Part shown: positions 19,725 to 29,062 of the stretch, one piece after another | How positions within the stretch are numbered: position 1 is the stretch's first letter | Layout: every line of letters starts with the position of its first letter | Origin: Ephemerocybe angulata | Taxonomy: Eukaryota > Basidiomycota > Agaricomycetes > Agaricales > Psathyrellaceae | Assembly: GCA_013368325.1 (NCBI GenBank) | Contig: JAACJK010000187.1 | Span: forward strand, 1-37,194 | DNA length: 37,194 nucleotides | Direction: 5' to 3' | Made by a program: the position numbers and the translations under genes | Notes under the pieces: model-generated | What the model saw: only the letters and a program-made list of their open reading frames with translations | Database searches by the model: none | Told to the model about the DNA's origin: nothing

Positions 19725-20486
19725 ATGCGAGAAACTCTCCCCAACTCCAACCACATCCGTCTTCCCTACCAAGCCCCACTCTCCTCGTCCAAAACCTTCA
19801 TGCAACGCACCTCTCGCTCTCATACTCGCACGGCTTCTGTCGAACTCGCGACTTCTGTTATCACCGCCTCTTCCTCCCAACTTGGATACCCCTACGGCGG
19901 ACACGCCTCGTCTATCATCCCCACTGCAGTTAACCCTACGGCTCTCGCCGAGCTCACCACAATTGATTCCATCTCTCCCTTCCTTTACCGCCTGCGCGAC
20001 CGCGATTTCATCCTGGTCCAGCACTTCGGCGGCGAAAACTTCTACGCGCTCAACGCGTCCCTCGTTGCCGCGCTCGAATGGTCTTGCGACGGGCTCATCA
20101 ATACCACCATCGAGGCTGCGGCTGGACCCCAAGGTGTCGGACGCATGACCGACTTACCGGACGCGGCGTTCGCCCGTCTCCCTATGACGCGCCCCGCGCT
20201 CATGGCTCAAGGCGAGCTGAAGATCTTCAACCCCCTCCGCAACTTCGGTACGAAGGAAGCTCTCGTCAAGTTGTTCCTCGAGCGTCAGCGCATGGGCCTC
20301 GACATGGCCCGGTGGATGTTGGAAGCCCACGAACGCGCCCTGGCCATGGGCCCGCTTTGTGGATGGAACTGGGACGATGGTGCCGTGCGCGGGCATGTCG
20401 GACCCGTCCTTAGTGCCTTGACGGCGGAGAACGAAGTGATCGAAGTGGCGGATAGCGAGGATGGGGACGGCGAGGGATGGGCGTAG
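19725..20486 (+). CDS. Third retrotransposon ORF, 253 aa, unknown function
   Basis: ATG 19725 lies 25 bp after the pol stop, and the ORF ends 26 bp before the polypurine tract, where some elements carry env. It shows no signal peptide and no membrane segment, so it is not a recognisable envelope protein. The N-terminus is basic and Ser/Thr-rich. The middle is ordered (SPFLYRLRDRDFILVQHF, then ENFYALNASLVAALEWS), with an amphipathic helix (LVKLFLERQRMGLDMAR). The tail is acidic (EVADSEDGDGE). Third codon positions are strongly biased to C, more than in gag or pol, which supports real coding and hints at another origin, such as a captured host gene. Expression would need a spliced or separate RNA or reinitiation. 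I do not recognise the family. Confidence 0.75.
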   Translation: MRETLPNSNHIRLPYQAPLSSSKTFMQRTSRSHTRTASVELATSVITASSSQLGYPYGGHASSIIPTAVNPTALAELTTIDSISPFLYRLRDRDFILVQHFGGENFYALNASLVAALEWSCDGLINTTIEAAAGPQGVGRMTDLPDAAFARLPMTRPALMAQGELKIFNPLRNFGTKEALVKLFLERQRMGLDMARWMLEAHERALAMGPLCGWNWDDGAVRGHVGPVLSALTAENEVIEVADSEDGDGEGWA

Positions 20487-20511
20487 GGGCGCACGGTGTA
20501 GTCGACGACTC

Positions 20512-20526
20512 GAAGGCTGGGGGGGG
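20512..20526 (+). other. Polypurine tract
   Basis: GAAGGCTGGGGGGGG, with eight G in a row, ends two bases (TA) before the 3' LTR. This is the expected primer for plus-strand DNA synthesis. The CT interruption is minor. Confidence 0.75.
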
Positions 20527-20528
20527 TA

Positions 20529-21211
20529 TGTGTGGTGACTGGCTCATTTTCTTCCTTTTTTCTATTTTTCTTTCATTTTTTATCATTCTTTCTTACTTAA
20601 AAAGCCTTCTCGTCTACAACTGACGACCTTCGAGCTCGAGCGGCAACCCGCTCGACGCTTGGATAGCCCACCGTCTCCTGACCGTGCTCGCCATCCAAGC
20701 GAAGGGACTTCGGGCGCTACCCCGGAGTCTTTCCGAGCCGCGCGCGCGCGCGCCACGCGCGCACGCGCATCAGCTCGTGATTCTCGGCGGCGCGTCCAAC
20801 ACGCGTCGCAGGCAATAGACTTCGGTAGAATACCGTAGAACTATCTGTTACCTTCTCTTCTTTTCTTTAACTCTCTGTTCATTTCTATTCTCTTCTATTT
20901 CTTTCTATATATTTCTAGCACAATCTTGGATACCTGTATATAAGAACCCAGTTGTGCGAAATCAGATTCAGATCTTTTTGCCCAATTTACGTCCGAGCGA
21001 CTGTAAGACTTACGCTAGAGCTTTGCTCGCGTCGTCGTCTACTCGAAGATCTCCAATACATTCCATTATTCTTATCTAAAGCTCGCGCGATAGTCACTCG
21101 CGCCTACCAAATATACAAGTACATCTCTTCGGCACTCGTACTATCCAAGTGCGACCTACCGATCGGACTAGTGTACGCAGGGCGTACACCAACGAATCGA
21201 GGTTCGATTCA
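20529..21211 (+). repeat. 3' LTR (683 bp)
   Basis: It is the same length as the 5' LTR, and I found no base difference by eye. Position offsets stay at 9350 from first to last base, so there are no indels. It ends one base after the second terminal hairpin and is followed by the GGGGG target copy. Confidence 0.95.
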
Positions 21212-21216
21212 GGGGG
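21212..21216. repeat. Target site duplication, right copy (GGGGG)
   Basis: It matches 11174-11178. A sixth G follows and belongs to the original intron. Confidence 0.8.
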
Positions 21217-21240
21217 GTATTATCGCACAGGGCCACTCAC

Positions 21241-21713
21241 CGCCAGTCGATTGGGGAGATCAGGCTCTGCACGCAAGTCGAAAGATATGGATACTTGGCA
21301 CATAAGGCTCGGTTCGCGTCTCCTAAAGATGAAAATTTCTGAGAACTGAGATGAAAGAGCGGAAATCAGATAACGCACCTCGCCTGCTCGCGCAGCCCAT
21401 CCGGCGGTTGTGCTCTGTCGGGACAGAAGTTTCCCGAATCCAATGGAGAAGCAAAGCGCACGACGAACGCGTGTGTACACACGACAAAGTCGTTTTGAAC
21501 GTTGTCCCATACCTTTAAAGGGCGTAGTAAGAATATCCTTCCGCTAGAATATTAGTCACTCACCACTAAATTGGTAGGAAATTGGTGAGATCTTTTCAAA
21601 GAGAAGACCTCTGTACCCTTTTCCAGGCCTGTTAGTAACTCGCGAAGGGTGACCTGCTTCGGCGAGAACTTCATTCGAGAAAGCTTCCTGAGGTCTGCGA
21701 TAGTGGCTGCCAT
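21241..21713 (-). CDS. 5' exons of the host gene split by the retrotransposon
   Basis: Exon 1 is 21564-21713 (ATG at 21713), exon 2 is 21379-21512 and exon 3 is 21241-21322. The introns are 51 nt (GTGAGT...AAAG) and 56 nt (GTGCGT...TTTAG). Exon 3 ends in phase 0 at a GTGAGT donor (21240) only 29 bp from the 3' LTR. The protein starts MAATIADLRKLSRMKFSPKQ and goes on through TLRELLTGLEKGTEVFSL and VWDNVQNDFVV, then a Cys/Arg-containing stretch. Its partner exons are at 10197-11149 on the other side of the element. No family was recognised. Consistent phase over four introns makes the model strong. The 5' end may extend further, since the frame stays open before the ATG. Confidence 0.65.
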
Positions 21714-22156
21714 TCGAAATGCGGGTTCGCTGACTCTTGAAACCTATCAGTTGAAGGAATGGTCGGAGAGATTGCGTGAAGAGGCTTTTATAGGTAATTT
21801 TGGGCCTGTATTAGGTTAGAAGTGTCGTGGAACGGTGAGGCTCGCATGAGTCCCCCAGATGGTACCATCCAACACCCAGTGTGCTGTCTCCCTCTATCGA
21901 AGGCTGTAGCGAGCACGCATGTGGACATCGGTGGTGTCAATGTCGAAGTGGAGGTATAAGAGTACTGAAGCAGCCAGATCATGATGGTGAACCTAGTGAT
22001 TAGACGTGGTATCGGCACCAGTTCAAGGGAGCGAGTCACTTGGACGGATTTGGCTATATTTCTTTATGGGGTTATTACGTCAATCACCGAGCTTCCGCGG
22101 CGCTTATAAGAGGGGCGCTTAACGGGGACCCTCTGGAAAATATCTTACCTCCCTCC
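21714..22156. other. Probable divergent promoter region
   Basis: It lies between the ATG of the minus-strand split gene and the first ATG of the plus-strand gene at 22157. It contains the left copy of the 36-bp inverted repeat (21835-21870). The frame of the downstream gene stays open back to about 22040 but has no ATG there. Confidence 0.5.
21835..21870 (+). repeat. Left copy of a 36-bp inverted repeat
   Basis: It matches the reverse complement of 24859-24894 at 35 of 36 positions, with weaker similarity for about eight more bases outward. The last third holds a 12-bp palindrome, GATGGTACCATC. Confidence 0.85.
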
Positions 22157-22912
22157 ATGGCCTTTCGTACTGATCGATTGTCTCCTTTCGAATGCTTCGT
22201 GCTAACCATGAAGCCTTCTCAGCGCATGGTTCTGTTCGACAGCATGGCAGTTTCGGACCTGATGCAGCTTGCATCATCCTCGTCTCTTCTAAAAGAATTG
22301 ACCAACATTTACAAGGATATGGTCTGGAGAGTAGACGACTTCCTTTCAACGTGGTTTCACGAGTCTCTGCAGTTTAGATGCATTTTGGGCTTTACTGGAG
22401 CGATTGTGTCGGGATCCCAGGTGATACGTTTTCTCGACAGAATGGAGCCGGCAATCTCGTCAGATTTAGATATCCTCACTAGGGTGGGCGGGGTACTCTC
22501 CTTGGTCAACTATCTGGAAGACGAGGGATACACGAGGGTCCAAAGGAAGCCCGGTAGGAAGGAAGACTACCCATTACTGGCGGACGTTTGCGCGCTCTCA
22601 AGCACCACCCAGTTTTGTAAAGGAGGAGGCAAACATGGTATAGTCGAAATCTTTGACTTCGAAAAAAAGTTGTGCCGTACCCTCCAGGGCGTGGACCGTC
22701 TGAAGGTTCAGGTTGTAGTCGTGGTGCAGAATCCGATTCAGCACATACTATTTTCTTATCATTCTAGTGAGCCACGTTCAATTCTTATGAACATTCAAAT
22801 ACTGATGTCGTTTTTAGCGGCCGTTATGAACTATATCTGTCACGATGAGACAGTCTCAATCTTCCCCCAGCCTACATTTGCAAAACGCATTTCCTATCCT
22901 TCTACTCGCTGA
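22157..22912 (+). CDS. Nucleotidyltransferase-like protein, 251 aa
   Basis: ATG 22157 is the first Met in a frame open from 22040. The protein opens with helices (MVLFDSMAVSDLMQLASS), then AIVSGSQVIRFLDR, and about 10 residues later SSDLDILTR. That is the G-S...D-x-D layout of the nucleotidyltransferase fold with both acids present. Later come LSLVNYLEDEGYTRVQ, a strand (KVQVVVVV) and a final region with MNYICHDETVSIFPQPTF. The same order occurs in the gene at 8706-9875 (ISGS...DLNL, then VMNY...YPE), so the two are paralogues. This copy ends where the other has an intron and a further 150-residue exon, so it is shorter or truncated. No partner genes hint at its substrate, and activity is inferred from motifs only. 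Confidence 0.7.
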   Translation: MAFRTDRLSPFECFVLTMKPSQRMVLFDSMAVSDLMQLASSSSLLKELTNIYKDMVWRVDDFLSTWFHESLQFRCILGFTGAIVSGSQVIRFLDRMEPAISSDLDILTRVGGVLSLVNYLEDEGYTRVQRKPGRKEDYPLLADVCALSSTTQFCKGGGKHGIVEIFDFEKKLCRTLQGVDRLKVQVVVVVQNPIQHILFSYHSSEPRSILMNIQILMSFLAAVMNYICHDETVSIFPQPTFAKRISYPSTR

Positions 22913-24188
22913 TGCGCCTTCAGCGCGTCTACCCACTAAAAATCGCGATTTACCTTAATAAATACGCGATTCCCACTGCATATCATCTATCAAAAGACCT
23001 GCACCAACATAAAGGGGAACGAGAGTCAGAGCCGAGCCCAGAGCTGCTGACTTAGCCTCTCTGACCTACGCGCGGGACTATGAGAAGTGGTGAGTAGCCT
23101 CAAGCGGGTAAGACCTACCTTCGCGAGACACTTGCTACTTTAAAGAGACACGCGCGGGACAACTATGGGATCGACTTGGCAAGTAACGGACATAGGCAGA
23201 GTAGTGCGTATCAATGGGAAGCCCCCTACCCATCCCTTCGTATCTCGCGAGAACACTCTCGCCACACCCAGAGTCGAGAGATCACCGTGGCATCAGTAAT
23301 CGAGAGGGATTGCACCCGAGCCCCTGATAAGCGCCGGAGTATAGCTCCCGCGCGACTTGATCTTCACGAGAGGTGGCACGCCGAGAGGTCGATCACACCT
23401 CGAGATGTTCGCAATCAGACCACCTCTCGGGAAAGTTCTGGGATCGCCGTCGGCTGAGGGGAGAACTCGGTACAGGCACCCGCGTGTAACACAGGGGAAG
23501 CGGAACCGGCACAACTTAAGCGCCCCAGGATTCCCTTGCCCGGATATCGGATGGATCATCCGCGGCTCCACTCTATCAGAGGGGAACCACAATCAGAGAT
23601 AAGAATAGGTCGTCCCACACGAGACGGGTGGCGCGGCGTGTACGAAGAAGTCGGTTGGTGGCAACGGCACAGTCTTGGGTATTTACCCGGGCGCTAATTG
23701 GCCTTGAGTTCAACCTCGAGAGGTCTTCCCTCCTATCTCTATGTTTCACTTGGACTGTTTCGGAATGTATCGTGATCGCATGTGTTTTTCATCTGTTTGT
23801 CTTCGAGCTTGTTTGTAAATATTCAGCATGTACTTAAGTCTCGCGAGTAGTTTAGAGAAAATCAGTTACCCCCCAGTTTTCATCTTTCAAGTCTCTAAGT
23901 CAAAGTCCAAGTCTAGCCGTCGCGCTATCTGTCTGTCTGTCTGTCTGTCTGGTCGTCGTGCCAATTGTCTTTAAGTTTTCTGTTCCTTTTGCGAAGCTCT
24001 CGAGCCTAGTGAAAGCCCTCTCGTGGTAGTGACCTCGTCCTCCCGAGACCCCACCCTCTCATCGAGAACCTATATCACCCCGAAGCGCGGTCGAGTCTAG
24101 AACTCCCCTTCAAACTTGCTAGTTGCGAGTACCTTAGAGTCGACCTAGTCCTCTAGTCCAATACATTACTTTGCCCGCTCTATCTTGA
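22913..24188. other. Gene-poor region with simple repeats
   Basis: No convincing coding exon was found, although 23176-23457 (plus) and 23293-23592 (minus) are open. The stretch 23040-23650 is rich in CG, GCGCG and CTCTCG and differs from its flanks. A CTGT tetranucleotide run is at 23929-23951, and pyrimidine-rich sequence follows to 24190. It may be the leader and promoter of the small gene at 24189-24716, or the remains of an old transposon. Confidence 0.4.
23929..23951. repeat. CTGT microsatellite
   Basis: Five full CTGT units plus CTG. Such runs vary in length between strains. Confidence 0.9.
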
Positions 24189-24716
24189 GTGAGTTGCCCC
24201 TCAGCTACCTTAGTGTGGTTGTGTGTGTGTTGTGTGTTGTGTTTGTTGTTTTGGTTAGAGGCGTGTTTGGCTCTTAGCCCCGTAGCCGCACATCATCGCG
24301 TAGACTTGGGAGACGACTGGAATCCTGCTTGGAAAGCAAAGTACGAAGCTAGGGGGTTTCGCTTCGACTTGGAATCACTCAATCCAGAACTAACCCTCGG
24401 CAAGCGATTCGTCAAGGATCAGTACTGCTGGGTACTTCCTCACGAAGGTGAGTAAGCCCTCCGATACTTTCCCTCGCTTTCCAACAACTGACCGTCTGCT
24501 GAAGGTGATGACTCTCGTTTTATGAAGAAACATACAGAGCATTCTATATATGCTAGGTGTCGTGCAGAAGATATTGGGTTTGAAGTCAGTTGGTTGCCTG
24601 ACTCAGGCTCAGATGAGGTCGAGACGAAGAAGGATGTGAAGAAGTATCATATGGGCATATTTGAACCAGAGGAATGGGATTACTGGTATTATTTTCCTTG
24701 GTATTTGTGGAATTAA
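24189..24716 (+). CDS. Small two-exon protein, unknown function
   Basis: Exon A ends at 24447 and exon B is 24505-24716. The 57-nt intron (GTGAGT...GAAG) joins them in phase 1. The coherent part begins around 24290 (HHRVDLGDDWNPAWKAKYEA) and continues with ELTLGKRFVKDQYCWVLP. Across the junction come Arg/Lys-rich sequence and an aromatic, acidic end (EEWDYWYYFPWYLWN). No ATG precedes the exon in frame. The hydrophobic stretch read from 24189 comes from a GTGT/TTGT-rich tract and may be non-coding, with the true start in an earlier exon. Residue make-up suggests a small protein with a surface-exposed aromatic tail; I know no family like it. The right copy of the 36-bp inverted repeat lies about 140 bp downstream. 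Confidence 0.5.
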
Positions 24717-24858
24717 TTCTTCAAGGACGATTGCGCACTAGCTATCATGTTGTTTCTTTCTCTAGGCATTATTGTATAGTAACATTCGTTAGTCCGTATA
24801 CACTCTCCTGATCATCTCATGCCGCTATTTGGTGTTCCTGACGTGCTTCTCCGGTGTG

Positions 24859-24894
24859 GGATGGTACCATCTGGGGGACTCACGCGAGCCTCAC
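24859..24894 (-). repeat. Right copy of a 36-bp inverted repeat
   Basis: It is the inverted partner of 21835-21870 with one mismatch, about 3.0 kb away. No clear target duplication was found outside the pair. Confidence 0.85.
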
Positions 24895-24954
24895 TGTGCC
24901 ACCGAGTGATAAATACTTCAACAGATGCTCATAATATTGAAGGCGAATATGTGC

Positions 24955-26795
24955 CTAATCAAGGACTCTAGAAATAAAGCTATGACCTAGACATTCGCTG
25001 ACCTGCAGCGAATCCGCAGAATACCATAAATCATACGGACAAGTCGGCGTAGGGCGTGAGCTGAACAGTGAAGGGATATTCTGTCGGTTACTGAAACAAG
25101 CATTTGGAGACTGTACAAACTGTTGCTGAATCGATTGGGGACGAAGTTGAAATGTTGATTGATCTTGCGTAAACCCTTGATAGTAAGGACGGGAAGGCGC
25201 GCTCCCGACTGTGACCGCGAAGGTTTGGGGACCTACGGCTGAACAACCGGCCATGGTGGTGTAGCTGTCGTTGGTGCCATTTGTCCCCGTTTCGTATATA
25301 TCGAAAGTCGTCACGTAAGGTACTTCCTGAATCGCGGGCTGGGAGGTATAAGACTCGGCCGGTTCAACAAACGTGAGGTCAGGGAAGCTGAAATTGTCCT
25401 CGTTGATGAATGCTGGCACCTCGGGTGGATCCTCCAGCTCGCGTCCGACATATACGAATTCGATGCCGTCGGCGGTCGTTTGAATTCCAGTAATGAAACT
25501 TCTTCTCAAGGTTTCGAGATTTTCAGGGAACCGGAAGGTCAAAAGCAAATGAGTGACCGGTTGGACTTGAGGAAGTACTGTGTTGAGCGCTTTCATGAGG
25601 AAAGCGCCGTGATCGTTCAGGTCTAGGTCTACCGTTATTGTAGCACCTGTGACGTACACGAAAAAAAAGAATCAGCTCTGTGAGTCGAACCGATGGCATG
25701 TGTGGTGAGGCTGCTTACCTTGCAGATCGCTAATCCCCAGACCCACGAAAAAACCTGGAGGTAAACGACACACCGTCGCTTTTTCGTATCTCTCTCCTAT
25801 CATGTTGGCGGTTACATTCCCTTTCCTAAGCACATGCCCTTGACTATGGAGCAAGCGTGCTGTTCCTTCTCGGGCGTGTGCCCACGGAGTAGTGACCTCG
25901 AAATGACCTGTTCCAAACAGGTCTCCGAAAAGCTTCACATTGACGAAGGTTGGCGAGAGGGGGATGTAATGTAGCGGAGAACAGGATTGGCTGACTTTGA
26001 CCAGGTGGGTGTAGGGAGGGGGTGCGCCCTGAACTCTGAACCTGTCTTGGAACGAATCGTATTCGAACCAGTAGGCGACTCTATAGCAGCTTGCGGTGGA
26101 CTCTGTCGCGTGTCGGTCGGTTGGATCATTCGCAACCGTGCTCGGAAGGGAATGGTCCTCTTCGTTGGGTTCTGTCACCAGCCCCTCTTCTTTCATTCTG
26201 CGGACCTCCCTGAAAATCCTACTAGATGTCGTGCTGCGGGACGTATTCATGGAGTATTTTGCTTTGAGATAAAACCACACGAAGGTGGTCCTCATGGTGG
26301 CTTGAGCACGGAATTTGCGGCTCCATTTGTCTGGATGGCGCTCTAGAAGATAGAGAGACGCCTCAAGATATGCTACGATGGCTTGGGGGGAATGTGAACA
26401 CTAGGCACTGAATAGGGCTCCTTTAGGCTCACCTTCTCGTGTGGTTCTTTGCACGTCCATCGAAACGCTTCTAGCTGAGCCAGATAATCGAGAGGAGGGA
26501 CAGGCAGTCTCAAGAGGCGTAGATAGGGAGGAGAAGGTGAGAGGGAGGAATCAAGAAGGCGCAGCTGTCTCCGAGTCAAAACAAACGGGATGATGGACCA
26601 AATTTGATCGACATTTGGAGCCAAAAACTGGGGTGGGGACGTATCCAAGATTAACAGCCGATTCGAGGGCCATAGGCTAAAAGAGCCTAAATTGACAGAC
26701 CTATAAAGGGCAGTTTCTCCTTGCTCCCTCTCCCTTTGCAGCCTCTCATCCGTGTGCCTATCCTTCGTCTTCAGACGATCTTCAAAGCCTTTCAT
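24955..26795 (-). CDS. Multi-exon protein, unknown function
   Basis: Exons (minus): about 26433-26795 (ATG at 26795), 25719 to about 26400, and 24955-25646. The 72-nt intron between the last two (GTAAGC...CACAG) is in phase 1. The first intron is uncertain: the only in-phase join uses a 32-nt intron, while a 51-nt choice breaks the frame. The first exon is charged and helical, then has a Leu/Pro stretch (RQLRLLDSSLSPSPPYLRLL). The second has helices (AYLEASLYLLERHPDKW) and a long Ser/Thr/Glu linker. Beta-rich sequence follows, FFVGLGISDLQG into ATITVDLDLNDHG, then HLLLTFRFPENLETL. The C-terminal 120 residues are Gln/Ser/Pro-rich. No signal peptide or membrane helix was seen, and no family was recognised. 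Confidence 0.5.
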
Positions 26796-28436
26796 CTTTC
26801 CGGTTCCACCACCAGATGTGCCCACGTCATGACTCGTTCTCCATGGAAAGTCTAGTTTGAGCCCGGCTTGGAAAGCTTCTTACACAGGACGATAGAAATT
26901 TGCGCGTGAAGAAGAGATGACATTTGCTCGAGGACAACAGGAAGACGCTGTGGATCTCTCGAGCCCCCCTTTTATTCTTGGAGAATGAGACGACGGTTCG
27001 AGCACTACCTTCGTTACAGCCCCAGTAAGCATTCTATCTCTGGTTTGAAGACCGTCGAAGGCACTCACTCTACGGCGATGGGGACATAGTTCCCATCTGA
27101 AAGAACGGTTTCGGGAACCGGTCGAACCATCTTCACGAGCAACGAGGTCTCGCCAAGCAGACCGACAATGGGCCACAAATCGATGAGGAAAGGAACGTAC
27201 AGCTCAAGGGATCGTACCTGTCGCGGGAATAGCGGTCAACACGGTCGTCCGAAACCGAACGAAGCTGAGCATAGGTACGAACCTTGAAGATGAAACCGCT
27301 CTACAAAATGTGGTATTGAATTAGAATGGCTATGTCCTATCTCGGCTTACTGTTCCCCGTTGTACTCAGTTATTGCTTACATTCTCACCTTTAGATCTAG
27401 AGTATCGAAATACACGGCCGGTTCTAACGACCTGGTACACGCATAGCTGTTCAAACTCAGAGTAAGCTCCAGACTGTACTTTCCAGAGTGAAAAAACTCA
27501 ACTTGAATTATAGGTCGACGGACATGAACCAAGAAGACGAAGTGCAAGTCGTCCTAAACCGCGCGATACCTCAACATCCGTGTCCTTGAAGGCCACATCA
27601 GGACAAGGGACTGTCCTGGCTGAGGACTACCTCGAGGCCTAGGAGATTTCAGCATTGGCAAATGGCTTAGCTGCACTGAGCCTGCATACCTTCATAATTC
27701 CCGATGAAACAGAAGAAGACGAATAATACCGCGACAGAGCCATCGTACAAGCACTGAAACGCATAAAAGCATGGTTCTAGAGAACCTCCAAAACAATGCT
27801 TCTCAGAAGAGCAACACGTCGCCGTCGTTCTGTCGAGCCTTCGCAACTTTCTGTGTACCATCGCCTGGACTCCGAATATGTTGTCTCTCGCCGACGGCCC
27901 CACCACCACTCAACTTGCCCGACAGCCCGTTCTCAAGTTGCCCTGGTAATCGCGTTTGATTCCTTTTCCTAGAGAGGATTTGGATTCCTTTCCAGCGGTC
28001 TTCGACGAGGGATGCGTTTTCCGGATGGTCGTCTCTGGTTGGTCTATTCGACCATGGTCAGATTCTGTCACTGATAGACTCTCTGGAATCGAGATCGACC
28101 ACTGGTCTCGAACTGCACTCCTGTCTGTGGAAAGCACCTCAACGCTCAGTCTAGGAAAATACAGTACTGGATCCACGTACTTCTTCGACACGCCCGTACT
28201 TGGATGCTACATCTCGAGGATGCCTCTATGTGATGACCACCATAGAAGAGGTGCATCGGTCGCAACGAACTCCCGCACAGACCTCCACTCGCCAAAGGGT
28301 ATGATATGCGGCGCGATTGTAGTGGTTTATGCGACAAGCTCGACCTATCCCTTTCATCAGACCGATCTCTTTCTTTCACAAGGAAATGTGACGCACCTGA
28401 GACACAGTTCAACGACGCAGCCGGAGAACGGCACAC
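26796..28436. other. Mostly degraded sequence with coding-like scraps
   Basis: A minus-strand scrap at 27069-27205 reads VPFLIDLWPIVGLLGETSLL and ends at a GTGAGT donor (27068), but no in-phase partner was found. Frames at 27956-28510 (plus) and 27910-28191 (minus) overlap, both look partly coding, and I cannot choose between them. I see no transposon ends or RNA genes. Confidence 0.35.
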
Positions 28437-29062
28437 ACTTGCCAAAAAGCGGGGGTGATGCGACCGAAGGAGTGGGCAGGTCTCATACGATGCCGGGAAT
28501 CACTTTCTAGTCGGCCACACCTTCGCGAAAGTCAACGACGCGGATAGGGAGGAGCCCGAGCAGGATCGAAGTTGACTATGGGAGTTGTGGAAGGAAGGAT
28601 CATCCAGGGGTCCTAGAGACGGATGAATCAGCTTTGGTGTGGACAGCAGGAGACAGACCAGACCACCCAAGTACTGGAATCGTACCCTAGCCAGGATCGT
28701 ACACAAAAGAGTGGCATTATATGCCTGAAACCCCTGTCGGTCCGAACTGACTTGCAAAAAGCGGGAGTAGTGCGACCGAAGGAGTGGGCGGGTCTCGTAT
28801 GGTGCCGCGAATCGCTTTCTAGACGGCTACATCTTCGCGGAAACCGACGACGCGGATCAGGAGGTGCCCGAGCAGGATAGAAGTCGGCCATGGGGGTGGT
28901 GGAAGGAAGTATCATCGGGGGGTCCTAGAGACGGATGAATCAACTTCGGTGTGGACTGCAGGAGACGCACCGGACCACCCAGGTATTGGAATAGTACCCT
29001 AGCCAGGATCGTGCACAAAGGAGTGGCGTACCTATGCCTGAAACACCTGTCGGCCCCTCTAT
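28437..29062. repeat. Two-copy tandem duplication, about 312 bp
   Basis: A block from about 28437 recurs from about 28749. The shared word AAAAAGCGGG is at 28444 and 28756, and CGACCGAAGG at 28461 and 28773 (period 312). Later shared words (CCTAGCCAGGATCGT, CCTGAAAC) drift to 314. The copies differ at perhaps one base in ten, so the duplication is not new. Neither copy has a convincing gene. Confidence 0.85.

Larger units (their letters stand above)
11179..21211 (+). mobile_element. Full-length Ty3/Gypsy chromovirus LTR retrotransposon
   Basis: The element is 10,033 bp. It has 683-bp direct LTRs, a primer-binding site, gag (11940-14987), pol in the -1 frame (to 19699), an extra ORF (19725-20486) and a polypurine tract next to the 3' LTR. 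The order PR-RT-RNaseH-IN and the C-terminal chromodomain of integrase place it in the chromovirus branch of Ty3/Gypsy. All long ORFs are open, and the LTRs show no difference by eye and no relative indel (constant offset 9350). Insertion should therefore be recent, and the copy may be autonomous. It lies antisense to the host gene whose intron it occupies. At about 10 kb it is large for a fungal chromovirus, because Gag is long and there is a third ORF. Confidence 0.95.

Noticed and set aside
19627..20148. Alternative plus-strand frame overlapping the pol end and ORF3
   Set aside because: Ser/Pro/Arg-rich shadow; ORF3 has the consistent third-base bias and an ordered core.
19725..20486. Envelope protein
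   Set aside because: No signal peptide, no membrane helix and no cleavage-like site are visible.
21790..24950. Complete DNA transposon bounded by the 36-bp inverted repeat
   Set aside because: No transposase, no target duplication and no sharp outer boundary were found, so I report only the inverted repeat.
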